Program-made: the position numbers and the translations under genes
Notes under the pieces: model-generated
Database searches by the model: none
Seen by the model: only the letters and a program-made list of their open reading frames with translations
What the model was told of the DNA's origin: nothing
From: Candidatus Auribacterota bacterium
GTDB taxonomy: Bacteria; Auribacterota; JAFGBW01; JAFGJP01
Reading direction: 5' to 3'
NCBI GenBank assembly: GCA_023144635.1
Contig: JAGLFH010000030.1
Location: forward strand, 144,386-208,385
DNA: 64,000 nt
In this document: positions 26,239 through 35,873 of the stretch, piece after piece
Position numbering within the stretch: position 1 is the stretch's first letter
Layout: every line of letters starts with the position of its first letter

Positions 26239-27537
26239 TCACTTTTGCCACGAAGGATTTTCACATTTACCAAAATCTTTGGTTATCTGAATTTCCTGAC
26301 GAGTAAAAATATCTACAGCATAAATATTACTTCTACCAAAGCGGTCGCTCTGGTAGATAAGATGTCTGCCGTCAGCTGCCCAATCAGGGTTTTCATCATT
26401 TCCGCGGCTTTCAACGATTGGGAAACTGACTCTTTCCTTAAAATCATATACATATATGTTAAAACGTCCGTTCTTCATCGAAGCATAAGCTATCATATCA
26501 CCTTTGGGATTCCAGACAGGAGAGGTGTTATAACGCCCGTCATATGTTATTCTTTGAGGTTTTTCATTTCCTTTTTGGATAAAGATCTGAGGAGTCCCAT
26601 ATCTATTAGAAACAAAAGCAACAGATCTTCCGTCAGGAGATATTGTGGGATCGCCTTCTACGGCTCTATGATTAGTGACTCTTAATAAATGATTTGTTTT
26701 GAGGTCTTTTACATAAATTTCTGGATTACCATCCTTGCTAGCTGTAAAAGCTATGAACCTTCCATCAGGTGAAATATTTGGACTTACATTTAAGCCAGGA
26801 AGATGTATGGCTGTAGAGTTCTTTCCTGTTTTTAGGTCAATTATGTAAATAGCAGGATTTCTTTTTCTATATGATACATATGCAAGCTTATCTTCTCCCG
26901 TGAACCAACATGGTGTTATTGAAAGTGTTTTTTCATTAAAAAGACGTGTTCTTTTTTTACATGCTATATCAGAGACTACAATGGTTTTTGTTTTATAATA
27001 GTCAGTAGTAAAAGCAATTTTTTTGGAGAATATTGGAGGGTTACCTGTAAGATGTTTCAAAATATCATCAGTTATTGTATTTACAATATATTGAACTTCA
27101 TTAGCATTGCTTTGATATCCTTTACCAAATATTCTTTTCTGGTCAGATGGAGAGAATACCTCGTATTCAATCTTTAAAGTATTGCCGGAAATAATGGTGT
27201 TTCCTTTTATTAATATTTCTGCTGTCAGTGCTTGCCATCCCTTAAAATCAATAAAACCCTTTTTAATATCTTGCGTTTGCTGGTCTACGACAAAAGATTG
27301 ATTTGGCACCATTTGAAAAAAACCTGAGAATTCCAGATTTTTTTGTAGAAGAGAGGATACTTGTTTAGATTTATATGTATTTCCTGTAAAGGGGGCAACA
27401 GCGACTTTTGTCCTTTCGCCGAATTTTTTAGAAATGGAAAGTGTTACTTGGGAATATGCAAGATTGCAAAATGACAGCATGCATAGAAATGCTGCAGCAA
27501 ATATGATCAAAGTTGATATTTTCAGCTTTTTTTTCAT
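26239..27537 (-). CDS. tolB: Tol-Pal system periplasmic protein TolB
   Basis: Periplasmic beta-propeller that links the TolQRA motor to Pal and outer-membrane proteins. The 432-residue protein has a signal peptide (about 1-29), an N-terminal alpha/beta domain with RTKVAVAPFTGN, and four or more WD-like repeats of the pattern SPDGRFIAFTASKDGNPEIYV. The start overlaps the stop of the TolA/TonB-like gene by 4 bases. Genes upstream are TolA, TolR and TolQ homologues in canonical order, while pal lies 3 kb away on the other strand. Confidence 0.95.
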   Translation of the reverse strand: MKKKLKISTLIIFAAAFLCMLSFCNLAYSQVTLSISKKFGERTKVAVAPFTGNTYKSKQVSSLLQKNLEFSGFFQMVPNQSFVVDQQTQDIKKGFIDFKGWQALTAEILIKGNTIISGNTLKIEYEVFSPSDQKRIFGKGYQSNANEVQYIVNTITDDILKHLTGNPPIFSKKIAFTTDYYKTKTIVVSDIACKKRTRLFNEKTLSITPCWFTGEDKLAYVSYRKRNPAIYIIDLKTGKNSTAIHLPGLNVSPNISPDGRFIAFTASKDGNPEIYVKDLKTNHLLRVTNHRAVEGDPTISPDGRSVAFVSNRYGTPQIFIQKGNEKPQRITYDGRYNTSPVWNPKGDMIAYASMKNGRFNIYVYDFKERVSFPIVESRGNDENPDWAADGRHLIYQSDRFGRSNIYAVDIFTRQEIQITKDFGKCENPSWQK

Positions 27538-28202
27538 TCTTTTAATGTAAAATCTATAGCAAAATCAATAGGTTTATTACCTGATTTTTCTGGTATAGGC
27601 GGAAAAGGAGACGCGCTTTTTACAGCATTTACAGCACTTATATCAACGACTGCTATTCCGCTGCTTTTTAAAATCCTGACCTTTTTGGCTGAGCCATTTT
27701 TCTGCAATGTAAACCCTATTGTGAGTTTTACAGTTTCAAGACCGCTCATAAGAATTCGGCTTGGTTGTTGCCAGGAATTTTCTATCTTACTCTTAATTTG
27801 AGCCAGATACCAGTTTTCTTTTATTGTTGTACGAATATTTGTTGTTGTTTTTGGAGTAGATGATTGTTTTTTTGTTACCTTAGGTTTTTCTTTAAGCTTT
27901 TCCTGTAGGCGGTTTTTTAGGTCATCAGGTGTGTACTTTTTAACAATTTTTTTCTTTTTAACTGGTTTAGGTTTTGATTTTTTAGGTTTGGGCTTCTCGG
28001 GTTTGGGCTTTGGTTTTTCAGGTTCAGGTTTAGGCTTAACAGGCTCGGGTTTAATCTCTGGTTCAACAGGAGTAACTATTTGAAGACTTTCTATAACTTC
28101 TATTTTTTTCTTTTTTTCAGGACAGCTTGGAAAAAAAAGGATAAGGCTGATTATTGCTAGATGGACTATCAACGAAATTATAAAATGCTTTTTTGTTTTC
28201 AT
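27534..28202 (-). CDS. tolA: TonB/TolA-family energy-transducing protein
   Basis: A 222-residue protein with an N-terminal membrane anchor (about 8-24), a Pro-Lys/Pro-Glu-rich extended linker (about 42-90) and a C-terminal TonB/TolA domain (about 130-222) with LKSSGIAVVDISAVNAVKSASPFPPIP. Position between tolR and tolB makes TolA the likely role, though the C-terminal domain is written like the TonB_C family. It overlaps both neighbours by 4 bases. Confidence 0.85.
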   Translation of the reverse strand: MKTKKHFIISLIVHLAIISLILFFPSCPEKKKKIEVIESLQIVTPVEPEIKPEPVKPKPEPEKPKPKPEKPKPKKSKPKPVKKKKIVKKYTPDDLKNRLQEKLKEKPKVTKKQSSTPKTTTNIRTTIKENWYLAQIKSKIENSWQQPSRILMSGLETVKLTIGFTLQKNGSAKKVRILKSSGIAVVDISAVNAVKSASPFPPIPEKSGNKPIDFAIDFTLKE

Positions 28203-28627
28203 GAATGTTTTTCCCTAGTAACAATACCAATATTCTCAAAACCAGCACTTTTAATGCTGTCCAGAATATCTACAATAGCTCCATATGAATTTTTGTAATC
28301 AGCTTTGATGAGTACAGTCATATTCTTTTTTACCTTTGCAAGCGTATACAAAGAATTATTCAAGGTTTCCTTGCTTACTCTTTCTCCATCAAGATATATC
28401 CAACCCTGTTCATTTATTTCTATAGTGAGGCTTTCTTCGCTTTCTATTTTACTTGCTTTTGAACGAGGTAAAGTAATATTTATACCTTGTTCAAGTATGG
28501 GAGCAACAAGAATAAATATTATAAGTATTACAAAAGTGACATCAACAAGAGGTGTTATGTTTATTTCGCTTAAAGGTGTCTGACCTTCGGAAGAGAATTG
28601 TTTTATTAAATATCTTCTTTTTTTCAT
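28199..28627 (-). CDS. tolR: TolR/ExbD-type biopolymer transport protein
   Basis: A 142-residue inner-membrane protein of the proton-driven Tol motor. The single transmembrane helix carries the conserved Asp in ITPLVDVTFVILIIF, followed by a periplasmic domain ending with the family's GFENIGIVT-like strand. It overlaps tolQ by 1 base and tolA by 4 bases. Confidence 0.93.
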   Translation of the reverse strand: MKKRRYLIKQFSSEGQTPLSEINITPLVDVTFVILIIFILVAPILEQGINITLPRSKASKIESEESLTIEINEQGWIYLDGERVSKETLNNSLYTLAKVKKNMTVLIKADYKNSYGAIVDILDSIKSAGFENIGIVTREKHS

Positions 28628-29307
28628 TATTCATTATCGCTTTGCATTAACCTTAGTTTTTCGATTTTATCTAAAAGTTCCAGAGAAAAATTGTTTATCT
28701 CGACCATTTCTTCTTTAATGCAGTTTATGGTGTAGTTGTAAACGACAACAGCAGGAATAGCTACAATAAGACCTGCTACTGTAGTTATAAGTGCTTCAGA
28801 AAGACCGGGAGCGACTGCTGTAATGCTTGCTGACCCCATCATTCCCATATTTCTAAATGATTTCATAATGCCCCAGACTGTTCCTAGAAGCCCAAGAAAA
28901 GGGCTTATGGATGCTATTGTTGCAAGTACAAAATTAGAATCCTCCATTTTTATTCGCTCTTGTGATATTACTTTTTGTATAACTATTTCAAGAGCTTCTA
29001 TATCTCCTTCATCTATTCGGTCTTTTATCATAATGCTTTCTCTGAGGGATTCGGTGCAATTGTTAAATACGTTAAAAAGGGGAGAGTTCAAAAATAGTTG
29101 TTCATTAAGTTCAATATTTAATATGTTGCCTCTTTTACCTTTTATTTTTTTTAAAAACAGCTTATTTTCCTTTCTTATTTTTTTAAAAAAGAAAAACTTG
29201 TTTTGGACTATAGACCATGCATATATCGAAAGTACTGCCAGTATAATGAGAATAAATTTCCCAAAAGGGCCGGATTCTAAAAAAGAGGTTAATAAAACAT
29301 TTTGCAT
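28627..29307 (-). CDS. tolQ: TolQ/ExbB-type motor protein
   Basis: A 226-residue inner-membrane proton-channel subunit with three transmembrane helices: N-terminal (about 14-34), and two in the conserved part containing IASISPFLGLLGTVWGIMKSF and GLSEALITTVAGLIVAIPAVVVYNY. It is the first gene of the tolQ-tolR-tolA-tolB run and has AAAGGAAAAG before the ATG. Confidence 0.93.
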   Translation of the reverse strand: MQNVLLTSFLESGPFGKFILIILAVLSIYAWSIVQNKFFFFKKIRKENKLFLKKIKGKRGNILNIELNEQLFLNSPLFNVFNNCTESLRESIMIKDRIDEGDIEALEIVIQKVISQERIKMEDSNFVLATIASISPFLGLLGTVWGIMKSFRNMGMMGSASITAVAPGLSEALITTVAGLIVAIPAVVVYNYTINCIKEEMVEINNFSLELLDKIEKLRLMQSDNE

Positions 29308-29467
29308 TAAACTTTTCCTTTATATGTAATATTAAAAGATTTATATTTAAAATTCAAAATAATCTTTATTTAATTCATGTATAAATTAAAATTACACGAA
29401 AAAAAAGACATCGTTAAAAAATCAAGAAATTGGAAAATTACAGGATATATCGAAGAAATATATGTGT

Positions 29468-29992
29468 TTATTCTTTTTTATCTGATGATTTAGGTTTTTT
29501 GGGGCCGTCTTCAGGGCCTTCATCCCAAACCCATTTAGGTTTTGGCTTTTGTTCTCTTAACTCTTCGAAGTAGTCCGGATTCAGCTCAGAAATATCCATA
29601 AAATGGGTTCCGGTAAGTTCATCGCCAAGTGATTCTTGAGAAAGGTCATTGATCTCTTCTTCAAAAATCATCTCATCAGAAAAAGGAACTATTTCAAATT
29701 GCATTTCAACATCACTTATAAAAATAGTGTCTCCGGTTTTCAGCTGTTCATTTCCAAGTATCATACAGCCATTTACAACAACACCATTTTCACTGCCTTC
29801 ATCAAATATGTAAAAATTCTCTTCTTTTTCTTTCCATTCGATACGGGCATGGTGGCGTGAAACAAGATTCTTGCTTATAACAAAAGAATTGTCTATATCT
29901 CTCCCTATGGTAAATCTGTTTTTTATAAAGAAAACCGGAGTTTCCGGAAGTCCTTTGAGAATCGATAATTTTCCTGCATTTTCCCGTGCCAT
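29468..29992 (-). CDS. FHA-domain protein
   Basis: A 174-residue cytosolic protein with an FHA phosphothreonine-binding domain at about 20-105: FTIGRDIDNSFVI, SRHHARIEW and GSENGVVVNG are the canonical loop residues. The remainder is acidic, ending in a Pro/Lys-rich tail. It lies 160 bases before tolQ and divergent from a receiver gene. No Ser/Thr kinase is seen in this window, so its phospho-partner is unknown. Confidence 0.88.
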   Translation of the reverse strand: MARENAGKLSILKGLPETPVFFIKNRFTIGRDIDNSFVISKNLVSRHHARIEWKEKEENFYIFDEGSENGVVVNGCMILGNEQLKTGDTIFISDVEMQFEIVPFSDEMIFEEEINDLSQESLGDELTGTHFMDISELNPDYFEELREQKPKPKWVWDEGPEDGPKKPKSSDKKE

Positions 29993-30198
29993 ATTTTTAT
30001 GATAATTCTTTGGGAATAATTTTTCAATGAAAAATTTTAAATAAAGGACTAAAGTATTTGTAATGCTAAATTCATATAATATAAACGTAATCAGTAACAG
30101 TAGAAGTTAAATTATTAAATAATTGAAAAATTGAGTTTTGTTTTTGCAGAAAAGATATTATACTAAGTACAATCTTAATGGAAGAAGAGGGGTCTTTA

Positions 30199-30591
30199 GT
30201 GGAAGATTCTAGTTTAAAAATTGCTGTTGTAGAAGATGATAATTCTTTACGTGAATTATTAAAAATAAGACTGGGAACTCAGGGGTTCGATGTCTGTGAT
30301 TTTGCTAATGCTGAGGATGCTGAAGAAGCTCTTCTAAAAAATCCTGTTGATGTCATACTTCTAGACGCTAATCTTCCTAAAAAGCTGGGCGTAGAGCTTG
30401 CAAAAGAGATAAAACAAGATCCTGCATTTGGAAATCCCAAAATAATTATAATTACTGGAGTTTCTTTTTCTGTTGAAAATATAAAAAGGCAATGGAAAAA
30501 CAAATATCTTATAGATGATTACATAGAAAAACCGTTTGATTTTAATATTCTATTACAAAAAATAAAAGGTGAACCTGAAGAGGCAGATTAG
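30199..30591 (+). CDS. Single-domain response regulator (receiver)
   Basis: A 130-residue CheY-like receiver with E12-D14, phosphoacceptor D56 (VILLDANLP), Thr in IIIITG and Lys in IEKP. The GTG at 30199 is preferred because AGAGGGG lies six to seven bases upstream; an in-frame ATG at 30178 lacks such a site. It sits just before pal and may be cotranscribed with it (31-base gap). Confidence 0.85.
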   Translation: MEDSSLKIAVVEDDNSLRELLKIRLGTQGFDVCDFANAEDAEEALLKNPVDVILLDANLPKKLGVELAKEIKQDPAFGNPKIIIITGVSFSVENIKRQWKNKYLIDDYIEKPFDFNILLQKIKGEPEEAD

Positions 30592-30622
30592 GCCTTGTTA
30601 ACATCTTTAATTGGAGGAAATT

Positions 30623-31129
30623 ATGAAAATTTTTAAAATGTTTGCTATCTTGTTAGCTTGCAGTGTTGTATTTACAGGTTGTAAAAAATCGGCTAAAAAG
30701 GATGCGACAGCCACGGATGCTACTCTTGGATATAAAGATATCCCTCTTACTGAGATATCTTTAGAGAATTTTGAAGAGCCTTCGGAAGAACTGGCATTTA
30801 TTTTTAGAAGTATACATTTTGATTACAATAAATATAATATCAAAAGTTCTGATGCCTCTATCTTAAATGATATTGCAGGGTGGATGAGAGAAAATCCTTC
30901 TAAGCTTCTTCTTATAGAAGGCCATTGTGATGAAAGAGGATCAAATGAATATAATCTTGCACTTGGTGAGCAAAGATCACTAAGCGTAAGAAGATATCTA
31001 ATTAGTCTTGGTCTTGACCCGGCTAGGCTTCATACCGTAAGTTATGGTGAAGAAAGGCCTATCGCTTTTAGTCAAAATGAAGAATCCTGGAATAAGAACA
31101 GGCGAGCAGAGTTCCTTATTTCAAAATAA
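30623..31129 (+). CDS. pal: Peptidoglycan-associated lipoprotein Pal
   Basis: Outer-membrane lipoprotein that binds peptidoglycan and TolB. The 168-residue precursor has a lipoprotein signal ending in VFTGC (C20) and a C-terminal OmpA-like domain with IHFDYNKYNI, IEGHCDERGSNEYN and NRRAEF. ATG 30623 is chosen because GGAGG lies six bases upstream; an in-frame TTG at 30611 overlaps that site. Confidence 0.95.
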   Translation: MKIFKMFAILLACSVVFTGCKKSAKKDATATDATLGYKDIPLTEISLENFEEPSEELAFIFRSIHFDYNKYNIKSSDASILNDIAGWMRENPSKLLLIEGHCDERGSNEYNLALGEQRSLSVRRYLISLGLDPARLHTVSYGEERPIAFSQNEESWNKNRRAEFLISK

Positions 31130-31156
31130 TTCATACGGTTTTTCGGGATTGTCGTT

Positions 31157-31714
31157 ATGATAAAAAAAATATTTTACATTTTGCCTACAGTTTTATTAAT
31201 GGCTGGTTGCGTAACTGATGAAATAGCTAATAAACAGGACGTACGTCTAGTCAGAACACAGGTCAATGAACAGGTAATACAGCTTGAAGATAGAATAAAT
31301 GCATTGACAGGTCAAGTTGACGGTCTTGAGAGGAACATTGAAAACTTGCAGCAAAAGATGGGAAGTCTCGAAAATTCTGTGAGTAATAAAATGTTTAATT
31401 ATCAAAAAGAAGTCAAAGAGATGCAGAATGAACTTAAGTCCACAAAAAAATCTTTGTCGGATGATTTTGAAAGAAAAATGAACATAGTTATCGAAGAAGT
31501 TATAAATGAAAATAAAAAAATAGCTGAAAAAATAAATGTTCTTCAAAAAGATAAATATGATTTGGGAGTATATCACACTGTTGATAGAGGAGAGACCTTA
31601 TCACATATAGCTTCAAAATATGGAATTAGTGTTGATGATATAATTTCATCAAATGAGTTGGAAAACCCGGATCGCCTTAAAGTAGGCCAGAAGCTATTCA
31701 TTCCACAAAATTAG
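31157..31714 (+). CDS. Coiled-coil LysM lipoprotein
   Basis: A 185-residue envelope protein: lipoprotein signal ending in LLMAGC (C18), a long coiled coil (about 30-132) and a C-terminal LysM domain (about 138-184, YHTVDRGETLSHIASKYGIS and RLKVGQKLFIP) that binds peptidoglycan. It follows pal by 27 bases, in the place that cpoB/ybgF takes in proteobacterial tol-pal operons, but carries LysM where CpoB carries TPR repeats. Confidence 0.85.
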   Translation: MIKKIFYILPTVLLMAGCVTDEIANKQDVRLVRTQVNEQVIQLEDRINALTGQVDGLERNIENLQQKMGSLENSVSNKMFNYQKEVKEMQNELKSTKKSLSDDFERKMNIVIEEVINENKKIAEKINVLQKDKYDLGVYHTVDRGETLSHIASKYGISVDDIISSNELENPDRLKVGQKLFIPQN

Positions 31715-31799
31715 AATTATAAAATTCAGAAGACTCTTCTTTTTGGTATTACAGCTTATTAATAATGTAGATTACTTGTTTTTTACCTGATTAAAAAAA

Positions 31800-34700
31800 T
31801 TATTCAGAAGTAAGGCTAAGGTCATCTTGCCGTGATATAATAATATCTTCTTCTTTTTCTTCCGGTAAACGCTCTACAAGGTCTTCTGTTCTAGGAAGAC
31901 GTGAAGTATCGACAGTGTTTATATTAGGCACTGATTCTTTAGTTTCTTGTTCCCACATAGGTTCTGAAATTTTTGGCTTTTTGTCTGCAGATTTTTTCTT
32001 TTCTTTTCTTTCTTTCTTTTGCAAGTTAACAGAGACTGTTGTGGAGAGCCCCGGTGTTTGCATAGTTATACCAAATATAAAATCAGCTATTTTAAGAGTC
32101 GTTTTGGAATGAGTAATTATTAAAAACTGTGTTTTATCAGTAAAGCTTTTTAGAAGGTCTAGAAAACGAAGAATATTAGATTCATCAAGAGGAGCATCAA
32201 GTTCATCAAGCACAGAGAAAAAACTTGGTTTCAATTTGAAAATCGAAAAGAGTAAAGCAATTGAAGAAAGCGCTTTTTCTCCACCTGAAAGAAGAGAAAT
32301 GGTCTGATTCTTCTTTCCAGGCGGTTTTGCCATTATCTCAATACCAGATTCAAGTATATCATTTTCATCGATTAGCGAGATATCTGCTTTACCGCCTCCA
32401 AAGAGTAAAGTAAATATTTCCCTGAAGTTCTGTCTGATTTTCTCAAAATTTTCTGCAAACTGGTCTTTTGCCTGTTTGTTAAGCTTATTAATTATTTTGA
32501 TTAGAGAAACTTTTGCATTATGAAGATCATTTTGCTGGGTTTGTAGAAAAGTATATCTTTCCTGGAGTTCATCATATTCCTTTATTGCATCAAGGCTAAC
32601 AGGTCCAAGATATTTCAATCTTTTCCTTAATTTCTCGATCTCTTGTTCCATCTCCTGAATAGTTTCACCGCTCTCAAGAGGTGATTCATCTATTGGTTCC
32701 GGAACGTCTTCATATTTTGCAAGATAACTTTCTATAAGATGAGATAGGTTGCCTTCCAACTCAGTATGATGAATATTCAGTTTTGTAAGATCTTCCTGCT
32801 CAACCTGAAGGTTTACATTATTATTATGTATCCCTTGTGTCATCATTTCTTCTTCTTTACGAAACCTTACTCTATCTTGTTCAATAGAAGAAATATTTGA
32901 TTTTATCTCTTCCTCTTTTGTGCGTTTTTCATTAATAGCTTTATTTAACTCTGTTATTTGCCCGGCAAGAGCTTCGTCGGAATGCATAAGGTTGGATATT
33001 TCAGCTTCTTTTCTGCTTACCTCAGACTGGTTATCATTAATATTACTTTCTATTTCAATATTTCTTTTTTTGATACTGCTTATTTTTTCTGTTATAGATG
33101 TCTGTTGTATTCTGATTTCAGATATAGCATCTCTTAAAACATCGATATCATTGACTTTTTGTTCTATTTGTTTTTTATGTTCTAGCAGCTCGCTTTCAAC
33201 TAAGGAAGTATTATGCTGAATATCTGCTACCATGTTTTGATAATCAGTTTTGCTCTTTTCAAGCTCTTTTGTTTGATTATCTATCATGACGAGTTCAGAA
33301 GAAATCGTCTCAAGATTTTGCTGAATTGATTCGAATTTGCGTTTTTCTTCTCTTACTTCAGTTTCTTTCTCATGAAATGCTATACGTTTTTCAGTAAAGA
33401 GTTTTTCGCATTGTTGCATTCTTGAGGAAAGATCCTCTATTTCTATGCGCTTTTGTTTTGTTTTATTCTGAAAAACTTCCAATTCGGATGTTTTTTCATC
33501 AATTTTTTGCTTTAGTTCTGTTATTTCAGATTTTCGTGAAATAATGCCTTTGAGAGTTCCTTTTAAATATCCTCCCGTCATTACGCCAGATGCATTAATA
33601 TGGTCTCCGTCGACTGTAATAAAATTATACCGTCCACTCCAGCTTTTAGCACTTTTGGTTGCTATATTAAGATCTTTAACAAGTATGTAGCTTCCAAGCA
33701 AGTGATGCATGACAGAACTGTATTTTTCATCGTAACGGATAAAATCAAGTACATGGCCTATTATCCCTTCCTGAGGCTTATAAGAAGATTTTTGAGAATT
33801 AGATAAAAGGTCTAGAGGAAGAAATGTAGCGCGTCCCAGTTTGTTTGACTTCAAATATTCTATTGAAAGAGTAGCATCATCAGCATGTTCCACAACAATA
33901 TTCTGAATCCTGTTTCCCAGGGCGATTTCAACAGCATCTGCATGCTGCTTATCAACATTTATGATATCAGAGATGGTTCCTATAATGTTTTTTAGAGGGC
34001 TGTTTTCCTTATTTTTTATTTCCATTAGTTTTTTTATGCCAAAAAAGAAGCCTTCATAATTTTTTTCAAGCACGGTAAGGGCATTTAGGCGTGATGTTTT
34101 TTCTAATAATTTTGACCTAAGATCTATAAGATTTCTTTCTTCTGAATCAAGTACAGTTTTTGTTTCTTCAATGGTTATGTGGAGCTGTTCTTTAAGGTTC
34201 TTTTCTTCTTCCAAAGAATGTTTCAATGAGAGAACTTCTTTAAGTCTTGTTTCAAGATTGTGATCTGTATTTGAAAGCATCCGAGAAAGAGATGCTCTTT
34301 CTGTTTGTATTCTTTCTTTTTGACTGTTAAGGCTATTTATTGTAGCGCAGGTTTCTATCAGTTTGTTCTTGATGCGTGATTCTTCCTGTGCCGCTTGCAG
34401 TGAAGTGCTTGTTTTTTCTTGCAATATACTTTGAGATTCTTCGATAGCCTCTTTACTGATAGTTACCTGATGTTCTTTATGGGAAAGAAGGCTATTTTTT
34501 TCAGAGAGTGACTGCTTAAGCTCTTCTTCATTTGCAGCAGATTCTTCAAGAAGAGAATGCCACTCTGAAACTCTTCCCTCGAGACGCTTTATTTCTGATT
34601 CCAGTGATCCTTTGTATTCAAGATTATCCTGTATCCTTTTTTCATTTAATACTCTTTCTTGAATACTGTGTTCTATGGAGTTATTAATCAGATTTAGGTT

Positions 34701-35564
34701 TTCAAAGCTTTGTTTATATATTTCATCTGAATCTTCAAGGTTTATTCTTATTTTATGAAGCTGTTTTTCGAGTAAAGCAATAGCTTCCCTTATGCGTTTT
34801 ATTGTTTCTTCCTTTTCATTGCTGTTTTTTTCTAAAGCAGAGATCTCATGACGGAATTCATTTGTTTTAGTATATGTAAAATATGTCTCGAGATACCTTA
34901 AGCGCTCAAAACACTCTTTATACTTTTTTGCTTTGCCTGCTTTTATCTTAAGAGAAGCAATTGTTTTCTCGATCTCTCTTACAATATCATTGACGCGGGT
35001 AAGGTTCTCATCGGTTCTTTGGAGCTTTCGGAGTGCTTCATTACGTCTGGTCTTGTATTTAGTAATGCCTGCAGCTTCTTCAAAAAATACACGCCGGTCT
35101 TCCGGTTTAGATGTCAATAGCTGGTCTATTTTTCCTTGTGCCATAATAGCATATGAATCATTGCTCATACCTGTATCCATGAACAGTTCCTGAATATCTT
35201 TCAAGCGGCACTGTTTTTTGTTTATCAGGTATTGGCTTTCGCCGGTTCTAAATAGACGTCTTGTTATTCTTATGTCTATGTAATCAAGTGGCAGTTTGTT
35301 TTCTGTATCTTCTATTGTTATTGAGACTTCTGCCATTCCAAGAGGTTTAAGGGAAGTTGTTCCATTAAAAATTATATCCTGCATATTTGAGCCACGGAGT
35401 TTGCTTGGGCTTTGCTCTCCAAGAACCCATCTTATTGCGTCTACAACATTACTCTTTCCACATCCGTTTGGACCTACTATAGCGGTGGTTCCATCGTTTA
35501 TCTCAAATACCGTTTTTTCTCCAAAGGATTTAAATCCCAATATTTCAATTCTTTTTAGTCTCAA
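31800..35564 (-). CDS. smc: Chromosome segregation ATPase SMC
   Basis: Condensin-type ATPase that compacts and segregates chromosomes. The 1254-residue protein has the N-terminal Walker A GPNGCGKSNVVDAIRWVLGE, two long coiled-coil stretches around a hinge (about 510-670, containing GVMTGGYLKG), and the C-terminal signature LLSGGEKALSSIALLFSIF with Walker B VLDELDAPLDESN. The TTG start at 35564 has AAAGGA upstream and reads straight into RLKRIEILGFKSFG. It has a C-terminal extension of about 80 charged residues beyond the usual end. Divergent from the receiver-PilZ gene. Confidence 0.96.
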   Translation of the reverse strand: MRLKRIEILGFKSFGEKTVFEINDGTTAIVGPNGCGKSNVVDAIRWVLGEQSPSKLRGSNMQDIIFNGTTSLKPLGMAEVSITIEDTENKLPLDYIDIRITRRLFRTGESQYLINKKQCRLKDIQELFMDTGMSNDSYAIMAQGKIDQLLTSKPEDRRVFFEEAAGITKYKTRRNEALRKLQRTDENLTRVNDIVREIEKTIASLKIKAGKAKKYKECFERLRYLETYFTYTKTNEFRHEISALEKNSNEKEETIKRIREAIALLEKQLHKIRINLEDSDEIYKQSFENLNLINNSIEHSIQERVLNEKRIQDNLEYKGSLESEIKRLEGRVSEWHSLLEESAANEEELKQSLSEKNSLLSHKEHQVTISKEAIEESQSILQEKTSTSLQAAQEESRIKNKLIETCATINSLNSQKERIQTERASLSRMLSNTDHNLETRLKEVLSLKHSLEEEKNLKEQLHITIEETKTVLDSEERNLIDLRSKLLEKTSRLNALTVLEKNYEGFFFGIKKLMEIKNKENSPLKNIIGTISDIINVDKQHADAVEIALGNRIQNIVVEHADDATLSIEYLKSNKLGRATFLPLDLLSNSQKSSYKPQEGIIGHVLDFIRYDEKYSSVMHHLLGSYILVKDLNIATKSAKSWSGRYNFITVDGDHINASGVMTGGYLKGTLKGIISRKSEITELKQKIDEKTSELEVFQNKTKQKRIEIEDLSSRMQQCEKLFTEKRIAFHEKETEVREEKRKFESIQQNLETISSELVMIDNQTKELEKSKTDYQNMVADIQHNTSLVESELLEHKKQIEQKVNDIDVLRDAISEIRIQQTSITEKISSIKKRNIEIESNINDNQSEVSRKEAEISNLMHSDEALAGQITELNKAINEKRTKEEEIKSNISSIEQDRVRFRKEEEMMTQGIHNNNVNLQVEQEDLTKLNIHHTELEGNLSHLIESYLAKYEDVPEPIDESPLESGETIQEMEQEIEKLRKRLKYLGPVSLDAIKEYDELQERYTFLQTQQNDLHNAKVSLIKIINKLNKQAKDQFAENFEKIRQNFREIFTLLFGGGKADISLIDENDILESGIEIMAKPPGKKNQTISLLSGGEKALSSIALLFSIFKLKPSFFSVLDELDAPLDESNILRFLDLLKSFTDKTQFLIITHSKTTLKIADFIFGITMQTPGLSTTVSVNLQKKERKEKKKSADKKPKISEPMWEQETKESVPNINTVDTSRLPRTEDLVERLPEEKEEDIIISRQDDLSLTSE

Positions 35565-35873
35565 AATGCCCGTCCTTTGATCTAATTTTACTTAAAGTAA
35601 ACTTGTACAAGTTTAATTTTATATAACTATATATGTCAATATAAAAAAGAGTAAAATAAAAGAAAAAAAAGTAATATTTATTGTAAGTAAACTTTACTTA
35701 AAGTAAAATTGCAAGATACAAGAAATTATTTTATAAAAATATCTATATTAAAGACACAATTTATTGATTCTAAATTTAAAAGTTTCTATATATAATAAAT
35801 AACTATTAACTTGTCAATAATTGTTATTTTGTTAAAATCAAAAGCTATAAGTAAAATAAAGGTAAAAAGTTTT
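35565..35873. promoter_or_regulatory. Divergent promoter region with repeated AAGTAAA/TTTACTT palindromes
   Basis: This 309-base AT-rich gap holds no gene. TTTACTTAAAGTAAA occurs twice (35587-35601 and 35693-35707). The second copy overlaps AAGTAAACTTTACTT (35685-35699), and AAACTTGTACAAGTTT (35599-35614) is a perfect palindrome adjoining the first copy. The array looks like operator sites for a dimeric regulator between smc and the receiver-PilZ gene; the regulator is not identified. Confidence 0.5.

Noticed and set aside
28823-29329. 168-codon + strand open frame
   Set aside because: Antisense shadow of tolQ.
35811-35873. Upstream TTG-initiated extension of the receiver-PilZ gene
   Set aside because: The extra residues are hydrophobic/Lys-rich without receiver homology and the ATG at 35874 starts the domain directly.
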